This document shows, one piece after another, positions 37,983 to 46,934 of a stretch of 64,000 nucleotides of DNA. The position numbers and the translations under genes were made by a program. How positions within the stretch are numbered: the stretch's first letter is position 1; each line of letters begins with the position of its first letter. The notes below the pieces were generated by a model. The model made no database searches and was not told the origin of the DNA. It worked only from the letters and a program-made list of their open reading frames with translations. The stretch is from an uncultured Thalassolituus sp. (lineage in GTDB: Bacteria > Pseudomonadota > Gammaproteobacteria > Pseudomonadales > Oceanobacteraceae): NCBI RefSeq assembly GCF_950066645.1, contig NZ_CATMFB010000004.1:181718-245717 (forward strand), in the 5' to 3' direction.

Positions 37983-38789
37983 GTGAGCGAAAAGAAGAAA
38001 CCCGCATCGTGTTTTCCATCAGCCGCCGAAGATGTCGAACACTCGAAAAACACCCGCCTGGACAGCGCTTCATATCGTCTGGCATACGCAGATGATGCCT
38101 TGCTACTGCGTGATGAGATGCGATCCGTCAGGCTGGGGCTCGAGTGGATGAAACCGGATCTGATACAGGAAGAAGCCGGCATAGAATCAACACTGGTGGT
38201 TTTTGGCGGGGCCAGATTCCACGAAACCACGGGTGATAAGAACCGACCCGGTACTGGCGCTTACTACTACTCGCAGGCCCGGGAGCTAGCCCGGCGCGTT
38301 ACCGAGCTATCGGTCAGTCATGACTGCCGCCAGTATGTGGTCACAACCGGCGGTGGTCCGGGGGTTATGGAGGCAGCAAACCGCGGTGCAAAAGATGCAG
38401 GCGGGCTGAGTATCGGACTCAATATCGTATTGCCATTTGAACAGACACCTAATCCGTACATCACACCTGAACTTTGCTTTCAGTTCCATTATTTTGCCGT
38501 ACGCAAAATGCACTTCCTCAAACGAGCCGTCGGGCTGGTCGCATTTCCCGGTGGCTTCGGCACCATGGATGAGTTGTTTGAAACACTGACTCTGGTACAG
38601 ACGAAAAAGATCGACCGTCTACCGATCATCCTCGTTGGCCGTCAGTACTGGGAACAAGCCGTTAACTTTCAGTTTCTCGCCGATCAGGGCGCGGTCAGTC
38701 AGGCGGATCTGGAGTTATTCAAAATGGTCGACACTGCAGAAGAAGCCTGTAAGGTTCTTTTCCAACACTGGAATGGAGCTGAACAATAG
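37983..38789 (+). CDS. LOG family / lysine-decarboxylase-like protein
   Basis: 268 residues from GTG 37983, which follows GAGGA. The LOG signature is present as GGGPGVMEAANRGA and FPGGFGTMDELFE. LOG enzymes cleave nucleotide 5'-monophosphates (cytokinin-activating phosphoribohydrolase in plants, PpnN-like in bacteria). This one has a 60-residue N-terminal extension typical of TIGR00730-like bacterial proteins. It is third gene of the transporter-nuclease-LOG run; substrate uncertain. Confidence 0.85.
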   Translation: MSEKKKPASCFPSAAEDVEHSKNTRLDSASYRLAYADDALLLRDEMRSVRLGLEWMKPDLIQEEAGIESTLVVFGGARFHETTGDKNRPGTGAYYYSQARELARRVTELSVSHDCRQYVVTTGGGPGVMEAANRGAKDAGGLSIGLNIVLPFEQTPNPYITPELCFQFHYFAVRKMHFLKRAVGLVAFPGGFGTMDELFETLTLVQTKKIDRLPIILVGRQYWEQAVNFQFLADQGAVSQADLELFKMVDTAEEACKVLFQHWNGAEQ

Positions 38790-38841
38790 TCCCGCAGGAA
38801 AATACCCAGGAATTCCAGCAATCTCTGCCACAATCTACCTA

Positions 38842-38865
38842 TTCCGATAATAACAATTATCGGAA
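38842..38865. promoter_or_regulatory. Perfect palindrome downstream of the LOG gene
   Basis: TTCCGATAAT-AACA-ATTATCGGAA, a perfect 10-bp inverted repeat between two convergent genes. It lacks a T run on either side, so a terminator is doubtful; a protein-binding site or weak terminator are both possible. Confidence 0.45.
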
Positions 38866-38921
38866 ATAATAGAGGATATATATGTGTTATCGTGCTATCG
38901 AATTGACGATACATATGCTTA

Positions 38922-39938
38922 TCACTTTTTGCTCTCAAGTCTGTATGCATGGGGTGTAATCCCATGCCAACGTCGAAATGCGTTAATAAAACTGGTTGGT
39001 TCCGCATATCCAAGTCTTTCTGCAATCTGAGGAATGCTAAGACGCGGTCCATTTAATAGCTCCTCCGCTATAGACATCCTGACTTCATCCCTCAGCTCAG
39101 CAAAGGTTACCCGTTCACCCGCGAGCCGCCTTCGCAGGGTTCGCGAGGTCATGCACAGTGAAGCACTGACCTCATCCATCCTGGGCATATACCCTGCCAT
39201 AGACACCATTTTGTCCCTGACAAGCGCTGCAACCCCATCACGAGTACTTCGAGATTCGAGCAACAAACGACACTGATCAACTGCCGCTGCATGGGCAAGT
39301 TCATTAGCTCGCGGCAAAGGTCTGTCGAACATGGTCCGATCAAACTCCACGCAGTTCTCACTTGCACTAAATTCTGGCTCGACGTTAAAAAATGAACAGT
39401 AGTTGGATATGTCTGCCGGAGGTGCGCATTTAAACGTTACCCGAGTGACCATCGGCTGCAGGTCATAGAGGTCACGGGCTACGGTAATTAAAGCCGCAAC
39501 ATCGCGCTCAATGATGAACTGAGCCAGCTCTGCGGGTATATCATTGTCGATTAGTTGCACGTTGATACCACTGTCGCACTCTGATACAACGAAACGGGTG
39601 AAGGCAAACGTGAGATGAAAGTGCTGGAGAGCTACATCCAGTGCACTGCGCATTGTGCGGCTACTGACTATGGCGAACCCCAGAGCCCCAAATACAGTAA
39701 AGTGATATCGCGTACCTGCAATAATCCCAAGTGCGGGCTTTTGACTTGATGTGGATACAAGGTTCCGGATCACCTGTAGCTCCTGCTGCGCAGAAATGAG
39801 CAATTCTGATTCAGCTAACTGATCCTTGCTCAAGCCACTACCGGACAGCAAAAAATCCGCCGTAGTTCCCAGCTCAATCGCAAGTTCAGACAACAGGCGC
39901 ACACTCATCACATTTCGATGGAAATTCCAATGTGCCAT
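38922..39938 (-). CDS. AraC-family transcriptional regulator
   Basis: 338 residues. N-terminal Arabinose_bd-type domain (about 20-200) and C-terminal double helix-turn-helix (SLCMTSRTLRRRLAGERVTF and IPQIAERLGYAEPTSFINAF). This ArgR/OruR-like subclass commonly controls an adjacent catabolic operon. GGGGAA ribosome site. It is divergent from the monooxygenase gene, 133 bases away, which is its probable target. Confidence 0.9.
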   Translation of the reverse strand: MAHWNFHRNVMSVRLLSELAIELGTTADFLLSGSGLSKDQLAESELLISAQQELQVIRNLVSTSSQKPALGIIAGTRYHFTVFGALGFAIVSSRTMRSALDVALQHFHLTFAFTRFVVSECDSGINVQLIDNDIPAELAQFIIERDVAALITVARDLYDLQPMVTRVTFKCAPPADISNYCSFFNVEPEFSASENCVEFDRTMFDRPLPRANELAHAAAVDQCRLLLESRSTRDGVAALVRDKMVSMAGYMPRMDEVSASLCMTSRTLRRRLAGERVTFAELRDEVRMSIAEELLNGPRLSIPQIAERLGYAEPTSFINAFRRWHGITPHAYRLESKK

Positions 39939-40071
39939 TCATTCTTCCCCTCTAATTTCTCGGCGTCCCCTTTTAACGATATTTTGTCCTCAAACAGTGT
40001 CGAACGGCAAGCCTGTGGTGATTAGGCTTTACGCTCTGGATTGGTATTGGAAATCAGACAGGAGAGACATA

Positions 40072-41556
40072 GTGAATTCACAAACAAAATATAGAGACGC
40101 AACCCGCATCGCCATTATTGGCTCAGGATTTGGCGGCATTGGCTTGGCTATCCAGCTCAAAAAGGCTGGGTTCAACAATTTCACCCTATTCGAAAAAGCG
40201 GGAGACGTTGGAGGGGTCTGGCGTGACAATAGCTATCCTGGAGCCGCTTGCGATGTCCCTTCGCACCTCTACTCCTTCTCCTTTGAGCAAGGTCCGGGTT
40301 GGGAGAATCGCTTCGGTAAGGCAGATGAGATACATCAGTATCTGCGCTACTGTGCGCGCAAGTATGGCATTTACGACCATATTCACTTCAATACAGAAAT
40401 AGAAAGTGCTCGATATGATGCTGAAGAGTCCGTCTGGTTACTCCGCACCAAAGCGGGCGCGCTCCACTCCGCCCAGATCATGGTTGCCGCAGTAGGTCAG
40501 CTGAACAGGCCCGCCTACCCGGCACTTAAAGGATCTGAAGTATTTACAGGAAAGGCCTTTCATTCTGCCCGCTGGGATCACAGCTATGACCTTACGGGCA
40601 AGCGTGTGGCCGTCATCGGAACGGGGGCTAGCGCCATTCAATTTGTACCCGAAATACTCCGACAGGTAGCTCACCTGGATGTGTATCAGCGTTCTGCTCC
40701 ATACGTGCTACCAAAACCCGATAAGCAATACCCGGAGATGCAACGAGCACTGTTTCGTAGAATCCCCTTACTACAGAAGCTTGATCGTGGCTGGCAATAC
40801 TGCTACCACGAGCTGCGTCAGCTCGCACTAAATACGCGGTTTAAAAAAACCTCCATCGTTGACCATCTGTTTCACAAGCATATTCGTGACATCGTTAAGG
40901 ACGATGACCTCCGTCAGAGGCTGATGCCTGATTACCCTATTGGTTGTAAACGCATTCTTATCTCAAATCATTGGTACAACGCATTAATTGATCCAAAAGT
41001 TGAAGTCGTTACTTCCGACATCGAGGAGGTACTGCCACATGGCATACGGACTTGTGACGGCAAGGAACGCGAAATCGATGCAATCATTTACGGCACTGGG
41101 TTTGCGGCGACTGATTTTCTTGCACCGATGGATATTACTGGCCTTAATGGCCTTTCGCTAAAGCAGGCATGGCGGGACGGAGCCGAGGCGTATCTCGGCC
41201 TCGCAGTCACGAGCTTCCCAAACATGTTTATGCTCTATGGTCCAAATACGAACCTTGGGCACAATTCTATCGTCTACATGCTTGAGAGCCAGATTAACTT
41301 CATTCTGGACGCTGTTAGAAAGATCCAGAGTAACGGACTGCGGTCTCTGGACCTACGCAAAAACGTACAGGATGCTTTCAATCAAGAAGTTCAGGAGCGA
41401 ATGAAGTCTACCGTCTGGGCCCAGGGGTGTACCAGTTGGTATCAGACCGCGACTGGAAAAAACACGAACAATTGGCCAGGGTTCACCTTTGAATACCGTA
41501 ACCGGACTCGTAGCTTAAACCTCAACCACTTCATACAGACAAAAGGCACTGTATGA
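40072..41556 (+). CDS. Baeyer-Villiger-type flavin monooxygenase
   Basis: 494 residues from GTG 40072, which has GGAGAG at good spacing; the upstream open frame runs through the AraC gene and is not used. FAD site IGSGFGGIGLAI at 15-26, NADPH site VIGTGASAIQF, and the Baeyer-Villiger fingerprint FTGKAFHSARWD near 157-168. GTGFAATDF is the third flavoprotein motif. Expected to insert oxygen beside a ketone carbonyl, giving an ester or lactone. The next gene encodes an esterase, which fits. AlmA-like alkane oxidation is a less likely alternative. Confidence 0.88.
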   Translation: MNSQTKYRDATRIAIIGSGFGGIGLAIQLKKAGFNNFTLFEKAGDVGGVWRDNSYPGAACDVPSHLYSFSFEQGPGWENRFGKADEIHQYLRYCARKYGIYDHIHFNTEIESARYDAEESVWLLRTKAGALHSAQIMVAAVGQLNRPAYPALKGSEVFTGKAFHSARWDHSYDLTGKRVAVIGTGASAIQFVPEILRQVAHLDVYQRSAPYVLPKPDKQYPEMQRALFRRIPLLQKLDRGWQYCYHELRQLALNTRFKKTSIVDHLFHKHIRDIVKDDDLRQRLMPDYPIGCKRILISNHWYNALIDPKVEVVTSDIEEVLPHGIRTCDGKEREIDAIIYGTGFAATDFLAPMDITGLNGLSLKQAWRDGAEAYLGLAVTSFPNMFMLYGPNTNLGHNSIVYMLESQINFILDAVRKIQSNGLRSLDLRKNVQDAFNQEVQERMKSTVWAQGCTSWYQTATGKNTNNWPGFTFEYRNRTRSLNLNHFIQTKGTV

Positions 41557-42449
41557 TGGATATACGAAGCGTAATTAATATATTTATCCGCTGCTCGGTA
41601 AAACCAATACTGTCACCAGAAGTACCGATATGGCTTCAGCGTATGATCATAGGTGTCGGCGGGATACTTTTACGCGGCACGCCCTACACTACCAAGAAGC
41701 GCGCAGTAGATGGCGTAAGGACCTGCATAATTACACCGCCTTCAACGATTGAAACCCGGGGCACCCTCTACTTGCATGGTGGAGGTTATGTTTTGGGTGG
41801 TCGCGGTAGCCATGCAAAACTGGCTGCGCGGGTTGGACAATCAGTGCGATCGAAAGTCTGGCTGCCTGATTACAGGCTCGCTCCGGAAAAACCTTATCCT
41901 CATGCTTTGAATGATGCCCTTCGAGTATACCTTTCACTAATTAAGAGCGGGCAGGCGCCACATCAGTTAGTTCTTGCAGGTGACTCGGCAGGTGCGGGGC
42001 TGGCGCTTGCTACAGCAATCGCTCTACGCGATGCAGCCCTGCCCTTGCCGCGGGCCATTATTCTGTATTCCCCATGGGTTGATCTTAGTCTGTCCGGTCG
42101 TTCAATTGAAACCCACCTAAGTCGGGACTCCATGTTAAAACCCGACTGGCTAAGCTGGTGTGCAGATGCATACCGCGGTGCACTCCAGAAGACTGACGCT
42201 GAATGTTCACCCTTGTTTGCAACCCTTGAGGGACTCCCTCCAATACTGATACATGTTGGCAGCGAAGAAATACTGTTAGATGATTCGCTCAGGCTCACCA
42301 AGAGCGCTCAAAAAGCGGGCCTTAACGTTGAGTTTTCCTGCTTTGAAGGTGTGGGTCATGTGTTTCAACTCCAGGCAGGGATAATTGATGAGGCTGATAG
42401 ATCGTTACGTCAGACAGGAGAGTTCATTGAACGTATTATGAGGCAATGA
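41553..42449 (+). CDS. Alpha/beta hydrolase, HSL-type esterase
   Basis: 298 residues. Oxyanion-hole motif LYLHGGGYVLGG and nucleophile elbow VLAGDSAGAGLA (Ser near residue 147) mark the hormone-sensitive-lipase (acetyl-hydrolase) family. The late Asp and His are in VGSEEILLDDS and GVGHVFQLQ. The ATG overlaps the monooxygenase stop, so the two are coupled. Likely hydrolyses the ester made by the monooxygenase. Confidence 0.88.
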   Translation: MMDIRSVINIFIRCSVKPILSPEVPIWLQRMIIGVGGILLRGTPYTTKKRAVDGVRTCIITPPSTIETRGTLYLHGGGYVLGGRGSHAKLAARVGQSVRSKVWLPDYRLAPEKPYPHALNDALRVYLSLIKSGQAPHQLVLAGDSAGAGLALATAIALRDAALPLPRAIILYSPWVDLSLSGRSIETHLSRDSMLKPDWLSWCADAYRGALQKTDAECSPLFATLEGLPPILIHVGSEEILLDDSLRLTKSAQKAGLNVEFSCFEGVGHVFQLQAGIIDEADRSLRQTGEFIERIMRQ

Positions 42450-42454
42450 CAGCA

Positions 42455-42476
42455 ATTGCCGCCTAATCGCGGCAAT
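42455..42476 (+). terminator. Hairpin between convergent hydrolase genes
   Basis: ATTGCCGC, 6-base loop, GCGGCAAT, followed by CACCCGTTTT. The stem is perfect but the T tract is short and displaced. Confidence 0.5.
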
Positions 42477-42496
42477 CACCCGTTTTCGATTTAATT

Positions 42497-43387
42497 CTAA
42501 TCAGAGAACACTTCGTTAAGAAACTTCAGCTGATTGGTTACGTTATCTTCAAACCAGGGCTGCAGATATGGATCGAAGTGGTTCGCATCAATCGTGCTGA
42601 TCGAGATATTACTCCCGACCTTGCTACGAACGGATGCTTCGTTGAATGGCGCGACTGTGTCACGCAAGGCACCGATGATAAGCCCTGGCATCGACAGTCG
42701 CTTAAGGTTCCTTCCCGGCTGATAAGGCCCCATGGTGAGTAACGAAGTTGCGGTTACCCGGTTGTCGTATGGGCTGTCAAGCTCCTTCGCTACCCAATCT
42801 TCAAGGCGTCCTGCTCCGTCCCTATCCATGGTGGAATATTCACCCAGTGCAGATACGACAGGAATGTAGGTTCGGCCAAACGGATTAAGCAGATCTTTTG
42901 CGATATCGAAACCAAAGCGCATCAGGCGTGGCAGCGGCACGGCTTTAACTGCCGCCATGCCGTTCAGCATAGGGACATGAGCGATAACACCCGCCAGTTC
43001 TGGGTGCTCTGCCGCAAGATCAATGGCGTGACCGCCGCCAAAGGAGGTTCCCCAAACGACGATCTGATCTTGATTGATGTCCTGTTGTGCTTTCAGGTGT
43101 GCCAGTGCTGCTTCTGCAGTGCGCACGCGCGCCCACGGATTAATAGTATTTCGCGGCAGACCTTCACTGGCACCCCAGCCCGCATAGTCAAACGTCATGA
43201 CGGCGTAGCCTGCTTCGGTGAAGCGCTTAATAAAGTCTTTGAAGAGAATCAGCTGAGTTCCGCCCCATCCATGAATCATCAGGATGGCGGGTGTCCGCTC
43301 TGCTTTGTTGTCTGGATAGTAGATGGTTGCTGCGCAGTCTGCGCCCTCCGACCGGAACGTTGATTTCATGCCCTGTTTAAAACTCAT
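42497..43387 (-). CDS. Alpha/beta hydrolase (dienelactone-hydrolase-like)
   Basis: 296 residues from ATG 43387, which follows GGAG with a 5-base spacer; an earlier ATG at 43447 lies inside the operator region. IHGWGGT near the N-terminus, nucleophile motif VWGTSFGGGHAID, and the late ALRDTVAP and ANHFDPY supply the Ser-Asp-His triad. Divergent from a TetR gene that probably represses it. Substrate not predictable. Confidence 0.85.
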   Translation of the reverse strand: MSFKQGMKSTFRSEGADCAATIYYPDNKAERTPAILMIHGWGGTQLILFKDFIKRFTEAGYAVMTFDYAGWGASEGLPRNTINPWARVRTAEAALAHLKAQQDINQDQIVVWGTSFGGGHAIDLAAEHPELAGVIAHVPMLNGMAAVKAVPLPRLMRFGFDIAKDLLNPFGRTYIPVVSALGEYSTMDRDGAGRLEDWVAKELDSPYDNRVTATSLLTMGPYQPGRNLKRLSMPGLIIGALRDTVAPFNEASVRSKVGSNISISTIDANHFDPYLQPWFEDNVTNQLKFLNEVFSD

Positions 43388-43431
43388 ATGCACTCCAATT
43401 TTGTTTTGTCTGCTTTTTGACTTACTGTCAT

Positions 43432-43448
43432 CTTGAATGGCATTCAAG
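43432..43448. promoter_or_regulatory. TetR operator candidate 1
   Basis: CTTGAATGGCATTCAAG, a perfect 17-bp palindrome (8-bp arms around one base) in the hydrolase-tetR divergent gap. It lies where both promoters must be. Confidence 0.7.
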
Positions 43449-43463
43449 AAAACACATTGCTAT

Positions 43464-43480
43464 CTTGTATGTCAATCAAG
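43464..43480. promoter_or_regulatory. TetR operator candidate 2
   Basis: CTTGTATGTCAATCAAG, an imperfect copy of operator 1, same 17-bp length, starting 32 bp downstream, about three helical turns. It lies just before the tetR ribosome site. Confidence 0.65.
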
Positions 43481-43495
43481 AATCAGGAAAAAGCC

Positions 43496-44044
43496 GTGCC
43501 TCGTAACAAACGACACTTGGAACAGGGCGAAAAAAAGCAGGCCATCCTTACCGCTGCTGCAGAGCTGTTTACGGAAAATGGCTTTGATGGAACCTCGATG
43601 AATGCCATCGCAAAGCAAGCGGGCATCACGCCGAACACTATCTACTGGTATTTTCCGGGAAAGGATGACGTATTAATCGGCGTCCTGAACGATCTCGTCC
43701 GCGATGGTCTGACCGAGGCCATGACAATGGCTGGCCTGCCCGTCAGAGAGCGTCTGATGCACGCAATTGGGGTGTTCGAGCGCCCGGAATCGCTGATGAA
43801 TACGGTGCATGCCCGTGTCGCTCACTCAGAGGCCATCGCCACCTGGCATGCGCGTTTCCATATGATGCTTGAACAGATACTGATCAGCGAGGTCTGTAAA
43901 GTCGGTATACCAACTGAGCGCGCAGCCACAGTCTCGCGCCTGCTGGTATATGTCATTGAGGGCCTTCTTTCTCACCCACACCAGGAGAATGATCGTCACG
44001 AGATGATCGACGCCATGCTTGAGTTGGCAGGTGTGGACGCTTAA
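43496..44044 (+). CDS. TetR-family transcriptional regulator
   Basis: 182 residues from GTG 43496, preceded by AGGAAA; in-frame ATG 43469 and TTG 43433 are rejected since they overlap the operators and lack ribosome sites. N-terminal TetR helix-turn-helix: ILTAAAELFTENGFDGTSMN then IAKQAGITPNTIYWYFPGKD. The C-terminal ligand domain is divergent. Expected to bind the two palindromes and control itself and the hydrolase. Confidence 0.9.
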   Translation: MPRNKRHLEQGEKKQAILTAAAELFTENGFDGTSMNAIAKQAGITPNTIYWYFPGKDDVLIGVLNDLVRDGLTEAMTMAGLPVRERLMHAIGVFERPESLMNTVHARVAHSEAIATWHARFHMMLEQILISEVCKVGIPTERAATVSRLLVYVIEGLLSHPHQENDRHEMIDAMLELAGVDA

Positions 44045-44157
44045 CTCCCCGTGAGCGGTAGGAATGAAAATATACATACGTTAAAATCCGCGCCCTTTTA
44101 TTCTTTTTGCGGCCCGGGTTGTCGCCTTCTTCCACAAAAACAGGTTATCCATTAAAT

Positions 44158-46896
44158 ATGTTTGTTGTTGGCCAGCGCTGGATCAGCGAAGCAGAAACCG
44201 ACCTCGGATTGGGTCTGGTTCAAAGTGTCGATTTCCGGATGGTGTCGATGTATTTCCCGGCCATGGACGAAACACGGACCTATGCAGTTCAGAATGCGCC
44301 GCTTACACGCGTTGCTTTTGTGGAGGGAGATACGGTTCCGCTGCATGACGGCTCTGTCATCACCATTGCGGACACCGAAGAAATCGATGGCATCATGTTC
44401 TACAGCAATGGCGAGCGCTTCGTGCCTGAGACTTTGCTGGCAGCTTCGATTCAGCTGAACGCGCCCTCCGATCGTTTGTTTACTGGCCAGATTGATAACA
44501 ACAACCTGTTCGAACTGCGCCAGTCTGCGCTACAGAAGCTGGCGCAGCTCCGTAAACGCCCTTTCTATGGCCTCCTTGGTGCTCGCACCAGCCTACTTCC
44601 GCATCAGCTTCATATCGCTGCGCAGGTTACTCAGGACGCTCTGCCAAGAGTACTGCTTGCGGATGAAGTTGGCCTGGGCAAAACCATTGAAGCAGGCATG
44701 ATTCTGCACCGCCTGATCCGCCTGCAGCGCATCCAACGCGTTCTCATTCTCGTCCCTGACCATCTGGTACATCAATGGCTTGTTGAGATGATCCGTCGTT
44801 TCAATCTGTATTTCAGCGTGACGACGCAAGCGGATTTCCTTGAAGGAGAAGAAGGCGCATTCGGTGGCGGGCAACTCTTTATCTGTCCGTTATCTCTGGC
44901 CACTTCCGATCTGGCTGCGGCCGACATCCTCAGTGAGGATTGGGATGCCCTGGTTGTCGACGAGGCACACCATCTGACCTGGACTCCGGAATATCAGGAC
45001 GACGGATACCGCCTGGTTGAACAGATCGCCAAAATCACACCGGCCGTTCTGCTACTGACTGCCACGCCCGAACAGCTGGGCGTCGAAGGTCACTACGCTC
45101 GTCTGCGCCTGCTTGACCCCGAACGCTACCCCTCTCTGGATAGTTTCCTTGCGGCTCAGGATCAATACCGGCCGTACGCTGAGCTTGCAGCAGCGGTGTC
45201 CGAGGGTGAAGACCTCACGTCAGAGCAGTCATCTCTGTTGCACTCCAGCGTTCCGGATCTTGCTGACAGTGAAGACGGGCAGAAAATCACGGAAGCACTG
45301 GTGGATCGCTTTGGCCCGGGCCGTGCTCTGTTCCGCAATACCCGCCACAGTGTCAGTGGCTTCCCTCAGCGCCTGCCGGAGTTCACGTCGCTTGAGCTAC
45401 CACCGGACTACAAAGACGCCAGCGACCCACTCCGTCCTCATCTGGATACGCCTGACTGGACTCTGGATGATCCGCGCCCACTCTGGCTTGCAGAACTACT
45501 CAACCAGCACAAACAGGACAAGTTTGTCCTTATCACTCACGATGTGGATACCGTTCTGGCCCTGGAACAGTATCTCTGGGAGAAACACGGCGTCGCCTGC
45601 TCAGTATTCCATGAGCACATGGATATGATCGAACGCGACCGTGCTGCAGCGTATTTTGCTGACCAGGAGCAGGGAGCACGCCTCCTTATCTGTTCAGAAA
45701 TTGGCAGCGAAGGTCGCAACTTCCAGTTCGCCAGCCATCTGGTACTGTTCGATCTGCCGTTCAACTGCGACCTTATCGAGCAGCGTATCGGCCGCCTTGA
45801 TCGCATTGGTCAGAAAAACGATATCCGCATTCATATCCCAGTGTTTGCCGGCCATGCCACCGAACGTTGGGCGGATTTCCTTAACGGGACGCTGGACACC
45901 TTCAGTCACCCTAACCCAACCGCTCAGCCGCTATTAGAAAAACACGAGACCCGCATCCGCGACGGAATATTCGCCTCCGTGGACATGGGGGAGCTCGCGG
46001 ACACCCTGGGCACTGAGCGTAAGGCTCTGGAAGAGCAATACGAAAAAGGCCGGGACCGCCTGCTTGAGCTGCATTCCTGCCCACCTCGCCGCGCACGGGC
46101 TGAAGCGCAGGAAATGACCATTACGCACATCGAGGATGAAGCGGAACTGAACGATTTTGTCGAGTTGTTTGCAGATGCTTTCGGCCTTGAGGTGACGGAT
46201 CTCGGCGGAGACTGCATAACAATTGCTCCGGGTGATCATATGCTGGTGCCCGACCTGCCACACCTTCCTGAGGATGGTTTCATGGCAACGACCCACCGAG
46301 ACGTTGCTCTGGCGCGGGACGATGTCCAGTTTCTGAGCTGGGAGCACCCATTTATCGATCAGGCTCTGGAGCTGATACTCAGCGGTCCGGCAGGTAATGC
46401 AGCGGTAGGGTATATCGAAAATCACAACTATAAGACCGGCGACTGCTTTATCCAGCTTCAGTTTACTGCCAGATGTCCAGCGCCACGCGCGCTTCAGGTT
46501 GAGCGGTTTCTGCCTCCTGATGCCATGCACCTGACTATGACGCCGACAGGCGATCTTAAGGTTAATCAGCCAGATCTCGGCGAATTCGTACTGTCTCTCA
46601 AGCGAGGGACAGCGCGGGGCTTGGTCGAGCAGAAAGAAGCCCAGGTCCGCCCTCTTATCTCTAAGCTGGAAAAAATGGGGATGGGGCAGCTGGATAAAAT
46701 GATTGCCCGCGCAAGCGACAGGGCTACCGAGGCCTATGAAGATCGACTCGGCCGTCTGCGCGCCCTGTCGGAGCAGAATGCTGCCATTTCTGGCGCCATG
46801 ATCGAAGAAGTCGAACGTGAGAAGGCAAAGGTTGTGGAGGCAATCAGCCGTTCACAGCTGGTGCTGGACAGTGTTCGTCTGGTGTTCTGCGGATAA
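44158..46896 (+). CDS. rapA: RNA polymerase-associated ATPase RapA
   Basis: Swi2/Snf2 ATPase that recycles stalled RNA polymerase. It has 912 residues from ATG 44158 (MFVVGQRWISEAETDLGLG); the longer frame start is not used. Walker A lies in LLADEVGLGKTIEAGMIL (Lys175) and DEAH at 268-271. SATPEQLG-like motif III is LLLTATPEQLG, and helicase motif VI is IEQRIGRLDRIGQ. N-terminal Tudor-like domains and the C-terminal RapA_C domain are present. Slightly shorter than the E. coli protein (968). Confidence 0.95.
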   Translation: MFVVGQRWISEAETDLGLGLVQSVDFRMVSMYFPAMDETRTYAVQNAPLTRVAFVEGDTVPLHDGSVITIADTEEIDGIMFYSNGERFVPETLLAASIQLNAPSDRLFTGQIDNNNLFELRQSALQKLAQLRKRPFYGLLGARTSLLPHQLHIAAQVTQDALPRVLLADEVGLGKTIEAGMILHRLIRLQRIQRVLILVPDHLVHQWLVEMIRRFNLYFSVTTQADFLEGEEGAFGGGQLFICPLSLATSDLAAADILSEDWDALVVDEAHHLTWTPEYQDDGYRLVEQIAKITPAVLLLTATPEQLGVEGHYARLRLLDPERYPSLDSFLAAQDQYRPYAELAAAVSEGEDLTSEQSSLLHSSVPDLADSEDGQKITEALVDRFGPGRALFRNTRHSVSGFPQRLPEFTSLELPPDYKDASDPLRPHLDTPDWTLDDPRPLWLAELLNQHKQDKFVLITHDVDTVLALEQYLWEKHGVACSVFHEHMDMIERDRAAAYFADQEQGARLLICSEIGSEGRNFQFASHLVLFDLPFNCDLIEQRIGRLDRIGQKNDIRIHIPVFAGHATERWADFLNGTLDTFSHPNPTAQPLLEKHETRIRDGIFASVDMGELADTLGTERKALEEQYEKGRDRLLELHSCPPRRARAEAQEMTITHIEDEAELNDFVELFADAFGLEVTDLGGDCITIAPGDHMLVPDLPHLPEDGFMATTHRDVALARDDVQFLSWEHPFIDQALELILSGPAGNAAVGYIENHNYKTGDCFIQLQFTARCPAPRALQVERFLPPDAMHLTMTPTGDLKVNQPDLGEFVLSLKRGTARGLVEQKEAQVRPLISKLEKMGMGQLDKMIARASDRATEAYEDRLGRLRALSEQNAAISGAMIEEVEREKAKVVEAISRSQLVLDSVRLVFCG

Positions 46897-46907
46897 AGAC
46901 TGACATC

Positions 46908-46934
46908 CTGACGCGCTCATATTGAGCGCGTCAG
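46908..46934. terminator. Convergent rapA/gor hairpin
   Basis: CTGACGCGCTCA-TAT-TGAGCGCGTCAG, a perfect 12-bp stem with a 3-base loop. It overlaps the last codons and stop of gor. T runs are poor on both sides, but the stem is strong enough to serve as the shared transcript end. Confidence 0.6.

Noticed and set aside
39826..40071. 82-codon upstream extension of the monooxygenase
   Set aside because: It overlaps the AraC gene and precedes the ribosome site and GTG at 40072.
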